Source: Bacillota bacterium
Lineage (GTDB): Bacteria > Bacillota > Clostridia > Acetivibrionales > JAEXSP01
Length of the DNA: 64,000 nucleotides
NCBI GenBank assembly: GCA_023453795.1
Contig: JAEXSP010000038.1
Coordinates: forward strand, 1 to 64,000
Direction: 5' to 3'
Position 1 is the first letter of the stretch; the number at the start of each line of letters is the position of its first letter. A model generated the notes under the pieces. The model was given only the letters and a program-made list of their open reading frames with translations, was not told the DNA's origin and ran no database searches. Below are positions 8,937 to 17,481 of the stretch, one piece after another. Both the position numbers and the translations under genes were made by a program.

Positions 8937-8982
8937 AATTCCATACCCCTTTTCTTTAATATATATTTTATGATTATTAGAT

Positions 8983-9021
8983 AAAATTAAAAAGGCCATA
9001 CTATAAAAATATAGAATGACC
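8983..9021 (-). terminator. Terminator of the glycine riboswitch expression platform
   Basis: On the minus strand an imperfect 13-bp stem (AGGTCATTCTATA with TATAGTATGGCCT, one mismatch) closes a T-loop and is followed by TTTTTAATTTT. It lies between the second aptamer and serC, the right place for glycine-dependent termination control. Confidence 0.75.
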
Positions 9022-9061
9022 TCTGTATAAGCAGCATAAAAAGCACACCAAACACAAAATT

Positions 9062-9231
9062 TACTCTGTCCTTTTGCCTGAGAGATTTTTCCTATAAAAG
9101 GAAATTGCCCCTTCGGCGCCATATCTGGTCTCTCCAGAGGTCCGTCCGGTTGAAGTCTTCTTACCTGAGAGTTTAACTCCTTCGGTGAACAATGAAAAAC
9201 ACAATTGTTACTCTCCCTCAACCATCATCCG
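9062..9231 (-). ncRNA. Tandem glycine riboswitch
   Basis: Two consecutive glycine aptamers on the minus strand. The first carries GAGGGAGAGTAACAA, CACCGAAGGAG and CTCTCAGGTAA; the second carries CTGGAGAGACC, GCGCCGAAGGGGCAA and CTCTCAGGCAAAAGGACAGAG. These are the conserved aptamer blocks. A terminator hairpin follows. The downstream genes are serC, serA and an acyl-CoA synthetase rather than the more familiar glycine-cleavage genes. Confidence 0.95.
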
Positions 9232-9307
9232 CTAAATATTAAATTTTGGAATTGTTAATTACATTTATTATAATTTTGACAAAAGCGTATGTCAATAGCC
9301 TTTTTTA

Positions 9308-11710
9308 TCATGTTAATAAATTGCCTTTGTTCTTTTTTAACTTCTTTTGACTGTACAAAGCTTTATCTGCACGCAAGAGAAGATCGTCAAACATAATCGG
9401 AGCTTTTGGATCAAAATGACTTGAGCCAATGCTTATTGCCAATTTGTATGGTTTGCCGGAGGTTTTGTTGTAATTCTCAAAAGAACTTGCAAGTCTCTTT
9501 TTAAATTCAATAAAATCCCGCGGGATTGCGTCAACCATCAATATTGTAAACTCGTCACCGCTTAGGCGTGCGACGATATCCATGTTTCTGAATGATCGGC
9601 TAAGGATCTCCGATGTTTTTCTGATCGCAAAATCGCCTTCCTTGTGGCCAAAATTGTCATTAATGTACTTGAGATTATCCATATCGGCATAAAGAATAAG
9701 GAAGCTCTTTTGTGAGTTTTTGGCATATTGATAATGCTGTATGCCAAGAGTCATAAAGCCTCTGCGGTTATACAGGCCGGTCAGTTCATCCCTTAAGGAC
9801 TGATAATGAAGCTTCTTATTATATAGTTTGAGGTCATCGAGGGCGCTTTTGAGCTGTTCTTCGACCTTCTTTCTTGTTGCTATTTCATTTTCCAACTGCT
9901 TGTTTGCATGGGTTAATTGTTTTGTCCTAGCCCTGACCTGTTTTTCAAGGTTTTGTGTCTGTTTTTGTATCTTATCCAATAATAACGCGCTTTTGAAAGA
10001 AAAACTCAAGCGGTATCTGATGGTTTCCATTGTCTTGAGGGATTCGCTTCCAAGCTGCAGCAGCGCAACGCCCAGATGGGTATCTCCATGAAAAAGGGCT
10101 TCAACAATCAACGTAAAGCGTGATGCTTTAAGCATTTTGGCAGCAAACCGTGGAAGAAGGTCACGAGTATGAAAAAGTAGTTTGTTTTTATTCAGATTAA
10201 CCATTCCGTTTTCATTGAAAGCCACAGCCAGCCTTGAATATCCAAGCGGGTTTGCAGGATCTTCATATAGAGAGATAAGGCCCTTGTTTATTCCGCATTT
10301 CGGAAGCTCACTGGCTATAATTTCAACTTGCTGATCAAAGTCAAATGAGGATGTAAGGTTTTCTCCAAATACACCCAGACCTTGAGAATGAATGTAGTTG
10401 AATACTAAACACGAGCCTTCGGTTCTGCGTATGGCTTCAACAACCTGAATCCTTGCAGAATGAAATAGGCCTTCTGCTTTCTCAATTTCAGAAATGTCAG
10501 AGAGAAAGGGAAGAAATTTTTTTCTAAGCTCAGTAAGTATTTCATCCAGAAAAAACAAATCTATTTTATAGATTGTAGCCCAGAAAATAATCTTTTCCCA
10601 GGAGTTAAGGAAATTCTCTTTTTGTTTGGTGCATATCTCATTATAAAGAGATATGATTGCATTTTCCTCAAGTTCACGGAGCCTTTCCTTATGCTTTGCC
10701 GGAATAGATAAATCCAGCTTGGATAAGGCTTGCATAATGTTTTCCATTATACTTTCAAATGAGTATGCAGTCGAAACACTTTTTGAATTATAGTGAGTGT
10801 TTATCGTTCCTTTTATACTGTCGGGGGTACAACCACAGGAGGATCTTATTATAAGTTCTGCCGGCAGCTCTTCCTGCATTGGTGTCTTTTTTTCCATTAT
10901 GATATCCATAAGTTTTTTGGCAGTTGCTTTTGCCTGATCATAAAAGGATTGATTTACAGTAGTAAGGGAAAAGTTTTTGCCAGTATCTGAATTGTCAAAA
11001 CCTGTTATAGGTATTTGAACCTCGCAGTTCCTTGAATTAAGCTCTAAAAGTGCTCCTATTGCCATATTGTCATTAGAAGCCGCAATAGCATCAAAAGCTA
11101 CTTTGCGTTCATCAAGATATGCTCTGACGGCAAGATTGCCCGAAAAATAATTGAATTCCAAGGTGTCCTGAAATATAAGATCCTCGTTAAAGGATATATT
11201 GTGGCTTTTCAAAGATTCACGATAGGCTTCAAAACGCAAGTCGGCTTCATTGTTTCCCACAGGCCCTTTAATAAAAGCTATTTTGCTGCACCCGTGCACT
11301 TCAATAAGATGATCGATCACACGTTTCATACCGGTATAGTTGTCAATGGAAACACCAGGATAGCTGTTTAATCCGCTGTTTATTGTAACAATAGGTATAT
11401 CCCCAAATTTTTTGATAAAATCTAAAGTGCTTTGCTCATTTGGGTTGAATCCAATAGATGCCGTAAGAATGATCAAACCGTCGAGATTCTTTGAATTGAT
11501 CATGTCAAACAGAATATTCCGCATTTTCTCCCACTCGCGGGTGGCATGAATTCTCCCTGTTACAAAACAGAAGATGTTTATATTGTTTTCTTCAGCAAAG
11601 TCATTAACTCCCGACAGTATCGATGACTGATAATAGATAGCTTCTTCCCATCCCGATATGCAATCCACTATTAGTCCGAAAGTAAGACGGGACTTTTTCT
11701 GAATGCTCAT
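9308..11710 (-). CDS. LacI-type sensor domain fused to a diguanylate cyclase (GGDEF)
   Basis: Residues about 10-290 form a periplasmic-binding-protein type I sensor as in LacI/GalR proteins (LTFGLIVDCISGW, GMKRVIDHLIE, ITGFDNSD), but with no HTH, no signal peptide and no membrane segment, so it should sense a small ligand in the cytosol. An uncharacterised middle region (about 310-590) and a coiled coil (about 595-650) lead to a C-terminal GGDEF domain. The active loop is SGDEF (717-721), a variant accepted in active cyclases, and an RxxD inhibitory site (RNMD, 708-711) lies five residues before it. It should make cyclic di-GMP with product inhibition. Monocistronic, divergent from the AI-2E permease. 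Confidence 0.9.
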   Translation of the reverse strand: MSIQKKSRLTFGLIVDCISGWEEAIYYQSSILSGVNDFAEENNINIFCFVTGRIHATREWEKMRNILFDMINSKNLDGLIILTASIGFNPNEQSTLDFIKKFGDIPIVTINSGLNSYPGVSIDNYTGMKRVIDHLIEVHGCSKIAFIKGPVGNNEADLRFEAYRESLKSHNISFNEDLIFQDTLEFNYFSGNLAVRAYLDERKVAFDAIAASNDNMAIGALLELNSRNCEVQIPITGFDNSDTGKNFSLTTVNQSFYDQAKATAKKLMDIIMEKKTPMQEELPAELIIRSSCGCTPDSIKGTINTHYNSKSVSTAYSFESIMENIMQALSKLDLSIPAKHKERLRELEENAIISLYNEICTKQKENFLNSWEKIIFWATIYKIDLFFLDEILTELRKKFLPFLSDISEIEKAEGLFHSARIQVVEAIRRTEGSCLVFNYIHSQGLGVFGENLTSSFDFDQQVEIIASELPKCGINKGLISLYEDPANPLGYSRLAVAFNENGMVNLNKNKLLFHTRDLLPRFAAKMLKASRFTLIVEALFHGDTHLGVALLQLGSESLKTMETIRYRLSFSFKSALLLDKIQKQTQNLEKQVRARTKQLTHANKQLENEIATRKKVEEQLKSALDDLKLYNKKLHYQSLRDELTGLYNRRGFMTLGIQHYQYAKNSQKSFLILYADMDNLKYINDNFGHKEGDFAIRKTSEILSRSFRNMDIVARLSGDEFTILMVDAIPRDFIEFKKRLASSFENYNKTSGKPYKLAISIGSSHFDPKAPIMFDDLLLRADKALYSQKKLKKNKGNLLT

Positions 11711-11940
11711 AAAAGCACCTTAACCTTTTACAAAAAATTCAAAGAGTTTGTATAAAAAATAATTAATAAAACATTTTAATAATTATAACATATTTTGTAT
11801 TTAAGTTTAAACTAATTATTATGATTATTATTTTTTTTTTAATATGGTATTAAAAACCAACAATTTATGGCATAATCAAATAAAGGAGAGCTGTTCAAAA
11901 GCTTTAACCTGCTACATTAACTTATCATTTGGGGGTTGCA

Positions 11941-13032
11941 ATGGGGTGGTATAAGGAAAAATTTTTCAAATATGCTATAGGCACTTTGATTGTACTGCTG
12001 ATTATCTATATGATGGGGAAGATGGATGTAGTTTTGGAACCGCTTAAGAAATTTTTACTGGTTCTATTTGCTCCGTTAATGATAGCTGGTTTTTTTTATT
12101 ATCTTTTAAGGCCTTTGGTAAGGATAGCTGTAAGATATCATATTCCGAGGGGACTTGCGATTCTTGGTTCGTTCCTTATGGTTATAGGTATTTTAGCTGC
12201 AATAAGCTCTTACGCGGGTACGCTATTGTGGAAACAGCTCAGTCAATTAGTTGCTGATTCTCCGCATATAGCCCAGACTCTTACGGAGAAGGTTAATAAA
12301 TTTATTAACGACAATAACCTTGAAGCTCTTGTAAACAGTAAGCTGCAGCAGCAAATTGAATCTAATGCCCAAAAGCTTGTTCCATTCTTCCAAAACAGTA
12401 TAATGGGGGTTGTGTCAACTTTCACAAATGTCCTTACTATAGCTCTAACTATTCCATTCATTCTTTATTATATGCTCAAGGATGATAACAAGCTGAGCAA
12501 GGCCATTATGAAATTTGTGCCGTCAAAATATGAAAAGGAAGTCGCTGAAATACTTGATGAAACTGATAAAACTCTTTCCGATTATATTACCGGAAAAGTT
12601 ATAATTGCATTGATACTTGGGGTGCTTATGCTGATAGGCTATATGATAATAGGGCTTAAATACGCATTTATACTTGCATTATTCGTTGTTCTCACACAGT
12701 TCATCCCAATGTTCGGCGCTTTTATAGGGATTATCCCCGCCGGTTTTGTCGCACTGGCTGAAAGCCCCATGATGGTCTTAAAGGTTTTAATTATAATGGT
12801 TATTGCTACGAACCTTGAGGGTAATCTCATATCGCCGTTGTTTATCGGTAAAAGAATGGATATCCATCCGTTGACATTAATCCTGCTTTTCCTTGTAGCG
12901 AGCGCATTGTACGGTTTTATCGGTATGCTGATTGCCGTTCCGACATATGCGGTTTTTAAGATATTGCTCAAAGGGGCATATAAGATATATCTTATCAGGA
13001 AAGAGAAACCCGTTGAATCTCACGCCTCGTAG
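11941..13032 (+). CDS. AI-2E family transporter (YtvI/PerM-like permease)
   Basis: A 363-residue membrane protein with about eight hydrophobic segments, an N-terminal pair (near 10-30 and 35-55), a loop of about 90 polar residues (QLVADSPHIAQTLTEKVNKF), and a C-terminal cluster containing FIPMFGAFIGIIPA and the family motif ISPLFIGKRMDIHPLTLI. The family exports small molecules or drives sodium-proton exchange; the AI-2 link is only for some members. GGGGG ends 6 nt before the ATG; a TTG four codons upstream is less likely. Followed by the hydE leader, which has its own promoter. Confidence 0.9.
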   Translation: MGWYKEKFFKYAIGTLIVLLIIYMMGKMDVVLEPLKKFLLVLFAPLMIAGFFYYLLRPLVRIAVRYHIPRGLAILGSFLMVIGILAAISSYAGTLLWKQLSQLVADSPHIAQTLTEKVNKFINDNNLEALVNSKLQQQIESNAQKLVPFFQNSIMGVVSTFTNVLTIALTIPFILYYMLKDDNKLSKAIMKFVPSKYEKEVAEILDETDKTLSDYITGKVIIALILGVLMLIGYMIIGLKYAFILALFVVLTQFIPMFGAFIGIIPAGFVALAESPMMVLKVLIIMVIATNLEGNLISPLFIGKRMDIHPLTLILLFLVASALYGFIGMLIAVPTYAVFKILLKGAYKIYLIRKEKPVESHAS

Positions 13033-13128
13033 CTTTCCATCAAAAATTTGTTATAAGACAAGGTACAGGTGGTATTGATAACAATGAAGCATATTCTCAA
13101 GTTTTAATGGATTTTGTGAAAAGAGGTA

Positions 13129-13156
13129 TTTACATGTGATTAATTATTTGTATAAT
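13129..13156 (+). promoter_or_regulatory. Promoter of the hydE-aspA-hydF operon
   Basis: TTTACA (13129-13134), 16-bp spacer, TATAAT (13151-13156). Transcription from about 13163 would place the folded leader at the very 5' end of the message. Confidence 0.65.
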
Positions 13157-13180
13157 TAAAATTAGTTAAATAATTAACAA

Positions 13181-13261
13181 AAGACTGAGAGCATTTCTGA
13201 GATGTTGGGTTATCCTGGCATCAAGGTTTATCAAGGCAGCACCTTGAAGTGTCTTAGACTT
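13181..13261 (+). ncRNA. Candidate structured leader RNA (three-way junction) before hydE
   Basis: The segment folds by eye into a compact three-way junction. P1 pairs 13181-13189 with 13253-13261 (one A-A mismatch). P2 pairs ATGTTGGG with CCTGGCAT around a TTAT tetraloop (13202-13221). P3 pairs CAAGGT with ACCTTG (13222-13246). It lies just downstream of a promoter and upstream of an intrinsic terminator, the layout of a riboswitch. I cannot match it to any class whose conserved core I know. It could also be a protein-binding leader. Confidence 0.5.
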
Positions 13262-13309
13262 ATATTTTCCTGACAAAATGGTTAATTCTTATTCGAGGGG
13301 GAGATTAAA

Positions 13310-13363
13310 CAGAGAAATCTGTGCTCTTTCTTGGCTATACGCTGGAAAGAGCATTTTTATTTT
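13310..13363 (+). terminator. Attenuator-type terminator in the hydE leader
   Basis: TGCTCTTTC (13322-13330) pairs with GAAAGAGCA (13345-13353), followed by TTTTTATTTT. A small ACAGA-GAAA-TCTGT hairpin (13309-13322) abuts it and shares a base, so the two compete. Lying 90 bp before hydE on the same strand, it would stop transcription before the coding genes. Confidence 0.85.
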
Positions 13364-13372
13364 ATGCCTTAG

Positions 13373-13430
13373 TGCTACCTCCTTTAGAAAATGAGGTAGC
13401 AAAACAAGAATAGTTCCCGCTAAAGGGAAC
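13373..13430 (+). repeat. Two further hairpins between the leader terminator and hydE
   Basis: TGCTACCTC pairs with GAGGTAGCA (13373-13401), and GTTCCC pairs with GGGAAC (13413-13430). Neither has a T-run, so they are not terminators. They could stabilise the 5' end of the read-through message or be processing sites. Confidence 0.55.
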
Positions 13431-13450
13431 ATAATTAAGGAGAAAAATAT

Positions 13451-14752
13451 ATGGATAATAAATTTTACCTGATTGTTGCAAAAAATACTGCACAGATGCT
13501 TCTCATAGAGAAAACGCTGAAGAGTAAAGGGCTTAAGACCGATTTGGTGCCGGCACCGCCGGAATCAGGTACTGTATGTGCCATTGCAATAAGGCTTGAA
13601 GAAGAAGCTCTTGATTTGGCAAAAGAAATTCTGATGCAAGAAAGCCTGAAGCCGACCGGAATTTATGAAGACAAAAAGCTTAAGCTCCAGGGTCTCCTTG
13701 ATAAAAAGCTTAAAATGCAGATAACTCCCCAGTTCTTGTCTATATTAAGTAAAATTCAGGAGGGGGAAGAACTGGATAGAAAAGATATTATATATCTGCT
13801 TGCATCCGATAAGTCAAAGGAAGCCGAAGCTATTTTCCATGCCGCCGATCGCATAAGGCATGAGACCGTAGGTGATGCTGTTGAAATTAGAGGGGCTATT
13901 GAGTTTTCCAATTACTGTACCAAGAGCTGCAATTATTGCGGCATCAATGCAGCTAATAAGAGTGTCGCAAGATATCGGATGACTTCAGATGAAATAATGG
14001 AGGTTGTTTATAAGCTGAAGGCTATGGGAATCAAGACAGTCATACTTCAATCGGGAGAAGACCCGTTCTGGACAATTGAAAAGCTTATTGATATTGTTAA
14101 GCTTATAAAAGAAAAGACAGGGATGAGGATAACTTTAAGTGTAGGTGAAAAAAGCAAGGACGATTATCAAAGGCTTAAGAGTGCAGGTGCGGATAATTTT
14201 CTCCTTAAGATTGAAACCACTAACAGGGAGCTTTTCAAGGAAATACATCCTGACGATGATTTTGACCGTAGAGTTGAATGCTCGGGCTGGCTTAAAGAGC
14301 TTGGGTACATAAACGGTTCGGGCAATATAATAGGGCTTCCCGGACAGACCGTAGAGGACATAGCCGATGACATACTTTATTTCAAAAGCATGGGCATTAA
14401 CATGATAGGGATAGGACCGTTTATTCCCGCAAAAGGGACAAAGTACGAAAACAACCCCCAGGGGGACATTAATCTCACCTTAAGGACGGTTGCTGTAACG
14501 AGGATTGTTTGTAAAAAGGTTTATATACCTTCGACTACAGCCCTGGCTTCTCTTGATAAAGATGCACAGGTTATGGCACTTCAATCGGGCGCCAATACTA
14601 TAATGTTAATAAATACACCTGAAAGGTACCGGTCAAGCTACAAAATATACGATAACAAATTCATGGTAGATATGGATGCTGCCGTGTATGCTGTCGAAAA
14701 GGCGGGAAGAAAGCTGCCTGCGTATTTGAAGCAATATGTCCGGGATAATTAA
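13451..14752 (+). CDS. hydE: [FeFe]-hydrogenase maturase HydE with an N-terminal DUF3343-like domain
   Basis: Radical-SAM enzyme that helps build the diiron subcluster of the [FeFe]-hydrogenase H-cluster. The cluster motif is C156-x3-C160-x2-C163 with the following glycine (CTKSCNYCG), then the HydE-specific RYRMTSDEI, ILQSGEDPFW, GLPGQTVEDIADD and GIGPFIPA. About 80 residues precede the normal HydE start. They resemble the DUF3343 (putative Se/S carrier) domain: FYLIVAKNTAQMLLIEKTL, then a single conserved-looking cysteine, C43, in SGTVCAIAIRL. TAAGGAG lies 6-8 nt before the ATG, so the fusion is real as read. First gene of a four-gene operon. Confidence 0.93.
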   Translation: MDNKFYLIVAKNTAQMLLIEKTLKSKGLKTDLVPAPPESGTVCAIAIRLEEEALDLAKEILMQESLKPTGIYEDKKLKLQGLLDKKLKMQITPQFLSILSKIQEGEELDRKDIIYLLASDKSKEAEAIFHAADRIRHETVGDAVEIRGAIEFSNYCTKSCNYCGINAANKSVARYRMTSDEIMEVVYKLKAMGIKTVILQSGEDPFWTIEKLIDIVKLIKEKTGMRITLSVGEKSKDDYQRLKSAGADNFLLKIETTNRELFKEIHPDDDFDRRVECSGWLKELGYINGSGNIIGLPGQTVEDIADDILYFKSMGINMIGIGPFIPAKGTKYENNPQGDINLTLRTVAVTRIVCKKVYIPSTTALASLDKDAQVMALQSGANTIMLINTPERYRSSYKIYDNKFMVDMDAAVYAVEKAGRKLPAYLKQYVRDN

Positions 14753-14833
14753 TCATTAACAATGGAATAAAAAATAAACCCGAAGGATTACACCTCTTTT
14801 GAAAGAGAGGGCAGGGGTGAGTTGAGGGAGCGT

Positions 14834-16252
14834 ATGGCGGATATGAGAGTTGAACACGATTTATTGGGTCAAAAGACAATTGATGACAATTGCTACTACG
14901 GAATACACACACAAAGAGCTTTGGAGAATTTCCGCCTATCCGGAAGGCCTATCCATCCCGAACTGGTAAAGGCTTTAGTCTTGATAAAGAAAGCAGCGGC
15001 TTTGACTAACTGCTCGACAGGCTGTCTGGAGAAGAAGCTTTCGGGTGCGATAGTAAATGCCTGTGATGAGATTCTGGCCGGAAATCTGGAAAACCAGTTT
15101 GTTGTTGACTGTATGCAGGGCGGTGCCGGAACTTCAGCTAATATGAATGTCAATGAGGTCGTTGCGAATAGAGCTATTGAATTGATTGGCGGTAAAAAAG
15201 GAGAGTATTCGATTGTCCACCCTTTAGACCATGTCAACATGTCCCAGTCAACAAATGATGTTTTCCCTACAGCAGTAAGGATTGCCGCTATAAGGCTCCT
15301 TGGGCCTGTCAGCGAGGTGTTTGCTGAACTTCAGACTGCGCTTCAGGAGAAGGAAGAAGAATTCTCCGGAATTTTAAAGGTTGGAAGGACACAGCTTCAG
15401 GATGCCGTTCCCATAACCCTCGGACAGGAATTTGGGGCCTGGGCTCAGGCTATTTCGAGAGACAGGTGGAGAATCTACAAGGTTGAAGAAAGGCTTAGAC
15501 AGGTTAATATAGGAGGCACAGCGGTCGGTACAGGAATTAATGCCGACAGGAGATATGTTTTTTCTATGGTTGAAAAGCTGAGGGAATTAACGGGAATCGG
15601 TCTGGCACGTGCTGAATATATGATGGATGTGACCCAGAACAATGATGTATTTGTCGAGGTTTCAGGATTGTTAAAAACTGCCGCCGTTAATCTTTCAAAG
15701 ATTGCAAATGACTTGAGGCTTCTTTCCTCGGGGCCAAGAGGCGGGCTTGGAGAGGTAATTCTTCCGCCTGTTCAGGCTGGCTCTTCAATCATGCCGGGAA
15801 AGGTCAACCCGGTCATACCTGAAGCAATTAATCAAATTGCTTTTCAGATCGTGGGAAATGATGCAGCAATAACGCTTGCTGCCCAATCAGGACAACTTGA
15901 ACTTAATCCGTTTCTTCCTGTTATCGCTCACAATCTTTTTGAAATGCTGGAGCTTCTCCATAATGGATTGAGAATGTTTATAGATAAATGCATCAAGGGT
16001 ATAAAAGCCGATGAAGCAAGGTGCAGCCGCCTTGTAGAAGAGAGCCTGACGTTGGTAAACGCGCTTATCGGGCATATCGGCTATGAAAAGGCTTCAGACC
16101 TGTCAAAAAAATGCCTTGCCGAGGGCAGGACTGTAAAAGAGGTGCTGCTGGAGGAAGGACTAATGGACGAACAAAGCATGAAAAGTGTTCTTAATCCCAT
16201 AGAAATGACGAAACCGGGAATACCCGGAAAGAGAAAGGAGACTGACAAATGA
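14834..16252 (+). CDS. aspA: Aspartate ammonia-lyase
   Basis: Fumarase/aspartase superfamily enzyme that splits aspartate into fumarate and ammonia. The signature GSSIMPGKVNPVIPEA with the flexible-loop serine is intact, as are THCG-type contacts represented by GGAGTSANMNVNEV and QSTNDVFPTAVRIAA; about 472 residues is normal. The start could also be the TTG at 14822 or ATG at 14843; GAGGGAG favours 14834. It lies between hydE and hydF and overlaps hydF by 4 bp (ATGA), so it is part of the maturation operon and could supply the ammonium needed to make the bridging dithiomethylamine ligand. Fumarase or argininosuccinate-lyase identities are less likely from motif details. Confidence 0.92.
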   Translation: MADMRVEHDLLGQKTIDDNCYYGIHTQRALENFRLSGRPIHPELVKALVLIKKAAALTNCSTGCLEKKLSGAIVNACDEILAGNLENQFVVDCMQGGAGTSANMNVNEVVANRAIELIGGKKGEYSIVHPLDHVNMSQSTNDVFPTAVRIAAIRLLGPVSEVFAELQTALQEKEEEFSGILKVGRTQLQDAVPITLGQEFGAWAQAISRDRWRIYKVEERLRQVNIGGTAVGTGINADRRYVFSMVEKLRELTGIGLARAEYMMDVTQNNDVFVEVSGLLKTAAVNLSKIANDLRLLSSGPRGGLGEVILPPVQAGSSIMPGKVNPVIPEAINQIAFQIVGNDAAITLAAQSGQLELNPFLPVIAHNLFEMLELLHNGLRMFIDKCIKGIKADEARCSRLVEESLTLVNALIGHIGYEKASDLSKKCLAEGRTVKEVLLEEGLMDEQSMKSVLNPIEMTKPGIPGKRKETDK

Positions 16253-17481
16253 ACTCGACACCGATAGGAAATCGTATGCATATTGCAATATTCGGAAGAA
16301 GAAACGCTGGAAAGTCAACGCTGATAAACGCTATTACCAATCAAAATCTGGCTGTAGTATCTGATGTCGCAGGAACTACAACAGACCCTGTCTACAAAGC
16401 TATGGAACTCCTTCCGATTGGCCCTGTCATGATTATAGATACTGCAGGCTTGGACGACGAAGGCGAGCTTGGCAGGCTCAGGATTGAAAAAACCTATGAG
16501 GTGCTTAGAAAGACTAATCTTGCCATAGTTGTTATAAATGCCGTTGACGGAGTAACCGATTTTGAACTTGGGTTTGTTAAGGAAGTCAAAGAAAGAGAAA
16601 TACCATCCATTGCTGTAATAAACAAATGTGACTTGAAGAGCATTTCAAAGGATGAGTTGATGCAAATGAAGGATTTGCTTGGGATTCCCGCCATACCTGT
16701 AAGCTCTCAAACCAAAGAAGGAATTGAGGAACTGAAGAAATTCATTGCACAGAATGCAAAGTATGATGAAGCCCAATTGAGCATTGTGGGTGACTTGATC
16801 AATCCGGGCGACTTTGCTGTCCTGGTAACACCTATAGATAAAGCGGCCCCAAAAGGCCGTTTGATACTGCCTCAGCAGCAGACTATAAGGGACATCATCG
16901 AATCAGATGCTATAGCGGTTGTTGTAAAGGAGCATGAACTGAAGGAGACGCTCATGCATCTCGGGAAAAAGCCGTCTATAGTAATTACGGACTCACAGGC
17001 CTTCCTCAAGGTTTCCGCCGATACGCCGGAAGATATTCCTCTTACTTCATTTTCAATACTGTTTGCAAGATACAAAGGTGAATTGCTTGAAATGGTAAAA
17101 GGCTTGAAAAAGCTGGAATCCTTGAAAAACGGAAGCCAGGTTTTGATTGTTGAAGGCTGCACCCATCATCGCCAGGCCGACGACATAGGAAAAGTGAAAA
17201 TTCCAAGGTGGATTCGTCAGCTGGCAGGGGGAGACATACAATTTGAATGGGCGGCAGGAACATTCTTTCCAAAGGAACTTGAACGTTACGACGCTGTCAT
17301 ACACTGCGGCGGCTGCATGCTGAACAGACAGGAAATGCAATATAGAATAAACTCCGCAAAGGAACATAATGTCGCAATTACAAATTACGGCATGCTTATA
17401 GCTTATGTGCAGGGTATACTCAAAAGGGCGCTCAAACCGTTCCCGGCTGCATATATGCTGCTTGAGGAGGACTGGCAATGA
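16249..17481 (+). CDS. hydF: [FeFe]-hydrogenase maturation GTPase HydF
   Basis: GTPase scaffold on which the diiron subcluster is assembled before transfer to the hydrogenase. N-terminal G domain: P-loop GRRNAGKST (16-24), switch region DVAGTTTDPV, DTAGLDDEG and NKCD. The C-terminal [4Fe-4S] site is complete: C304-T-H306-H307 and H352-C353-G-G-C356. Length of 410 residues is standard. It overlaps aspA and the downstream desulfurase gene by 4 bp each, showing tight translational coupling. HydG and a hydrogenase gene are not in this window. Confidence 0.96.
   Translation: MNSTPIGNRMHIAIFGRRNAGKSTLINAITNQNLAVVSDVAGTTTDPVYKAMELLPIGPVMIIDTAGLDDEGELGRLRIEKTYEVLRKTNLAIVVINAVDGVTDFELGFVKEVKEREIPSIAVINKCDLKSISKDELMQMKDLLGIPAIPVSSQTKEGIEELKKFIAQNAKYDEAQLSIVGDLINPGDFAVLVTPIDKAAPKGRLILPQQQTIRDIIESDAIAVVVKEHELKETLMHLGKKPSIVITDSQAFLKVSADTPEDIPLTSFSILFARYKGELLEMVKGLKKLESLKNGSQVLIVEGCTHHRQADDIGKVKIPRWIRQLAGGDIQFEWAAGTFFPKELERYDAVIHCGGCMLNRQEMQYRINSAKEHNVAITNYGMLIAYVQGILKRALKPFPAAYMLLEEDWQ

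Noticed and set aside
8937..9221. N-terminal extension of serC to 453 residues
   Set aside because: The extra 95 codons translate the glycine riboswitch and its terminator. The family N-terminus and a good ribosome binding site are at 8936.
13181..13261. hydE leader as a TPP, SAM, THF or purine riboswitch
   Set aside because: It has a few short resemblances (such as CTGAGA) but lacks the conserved core of each class. Left as unassigned.
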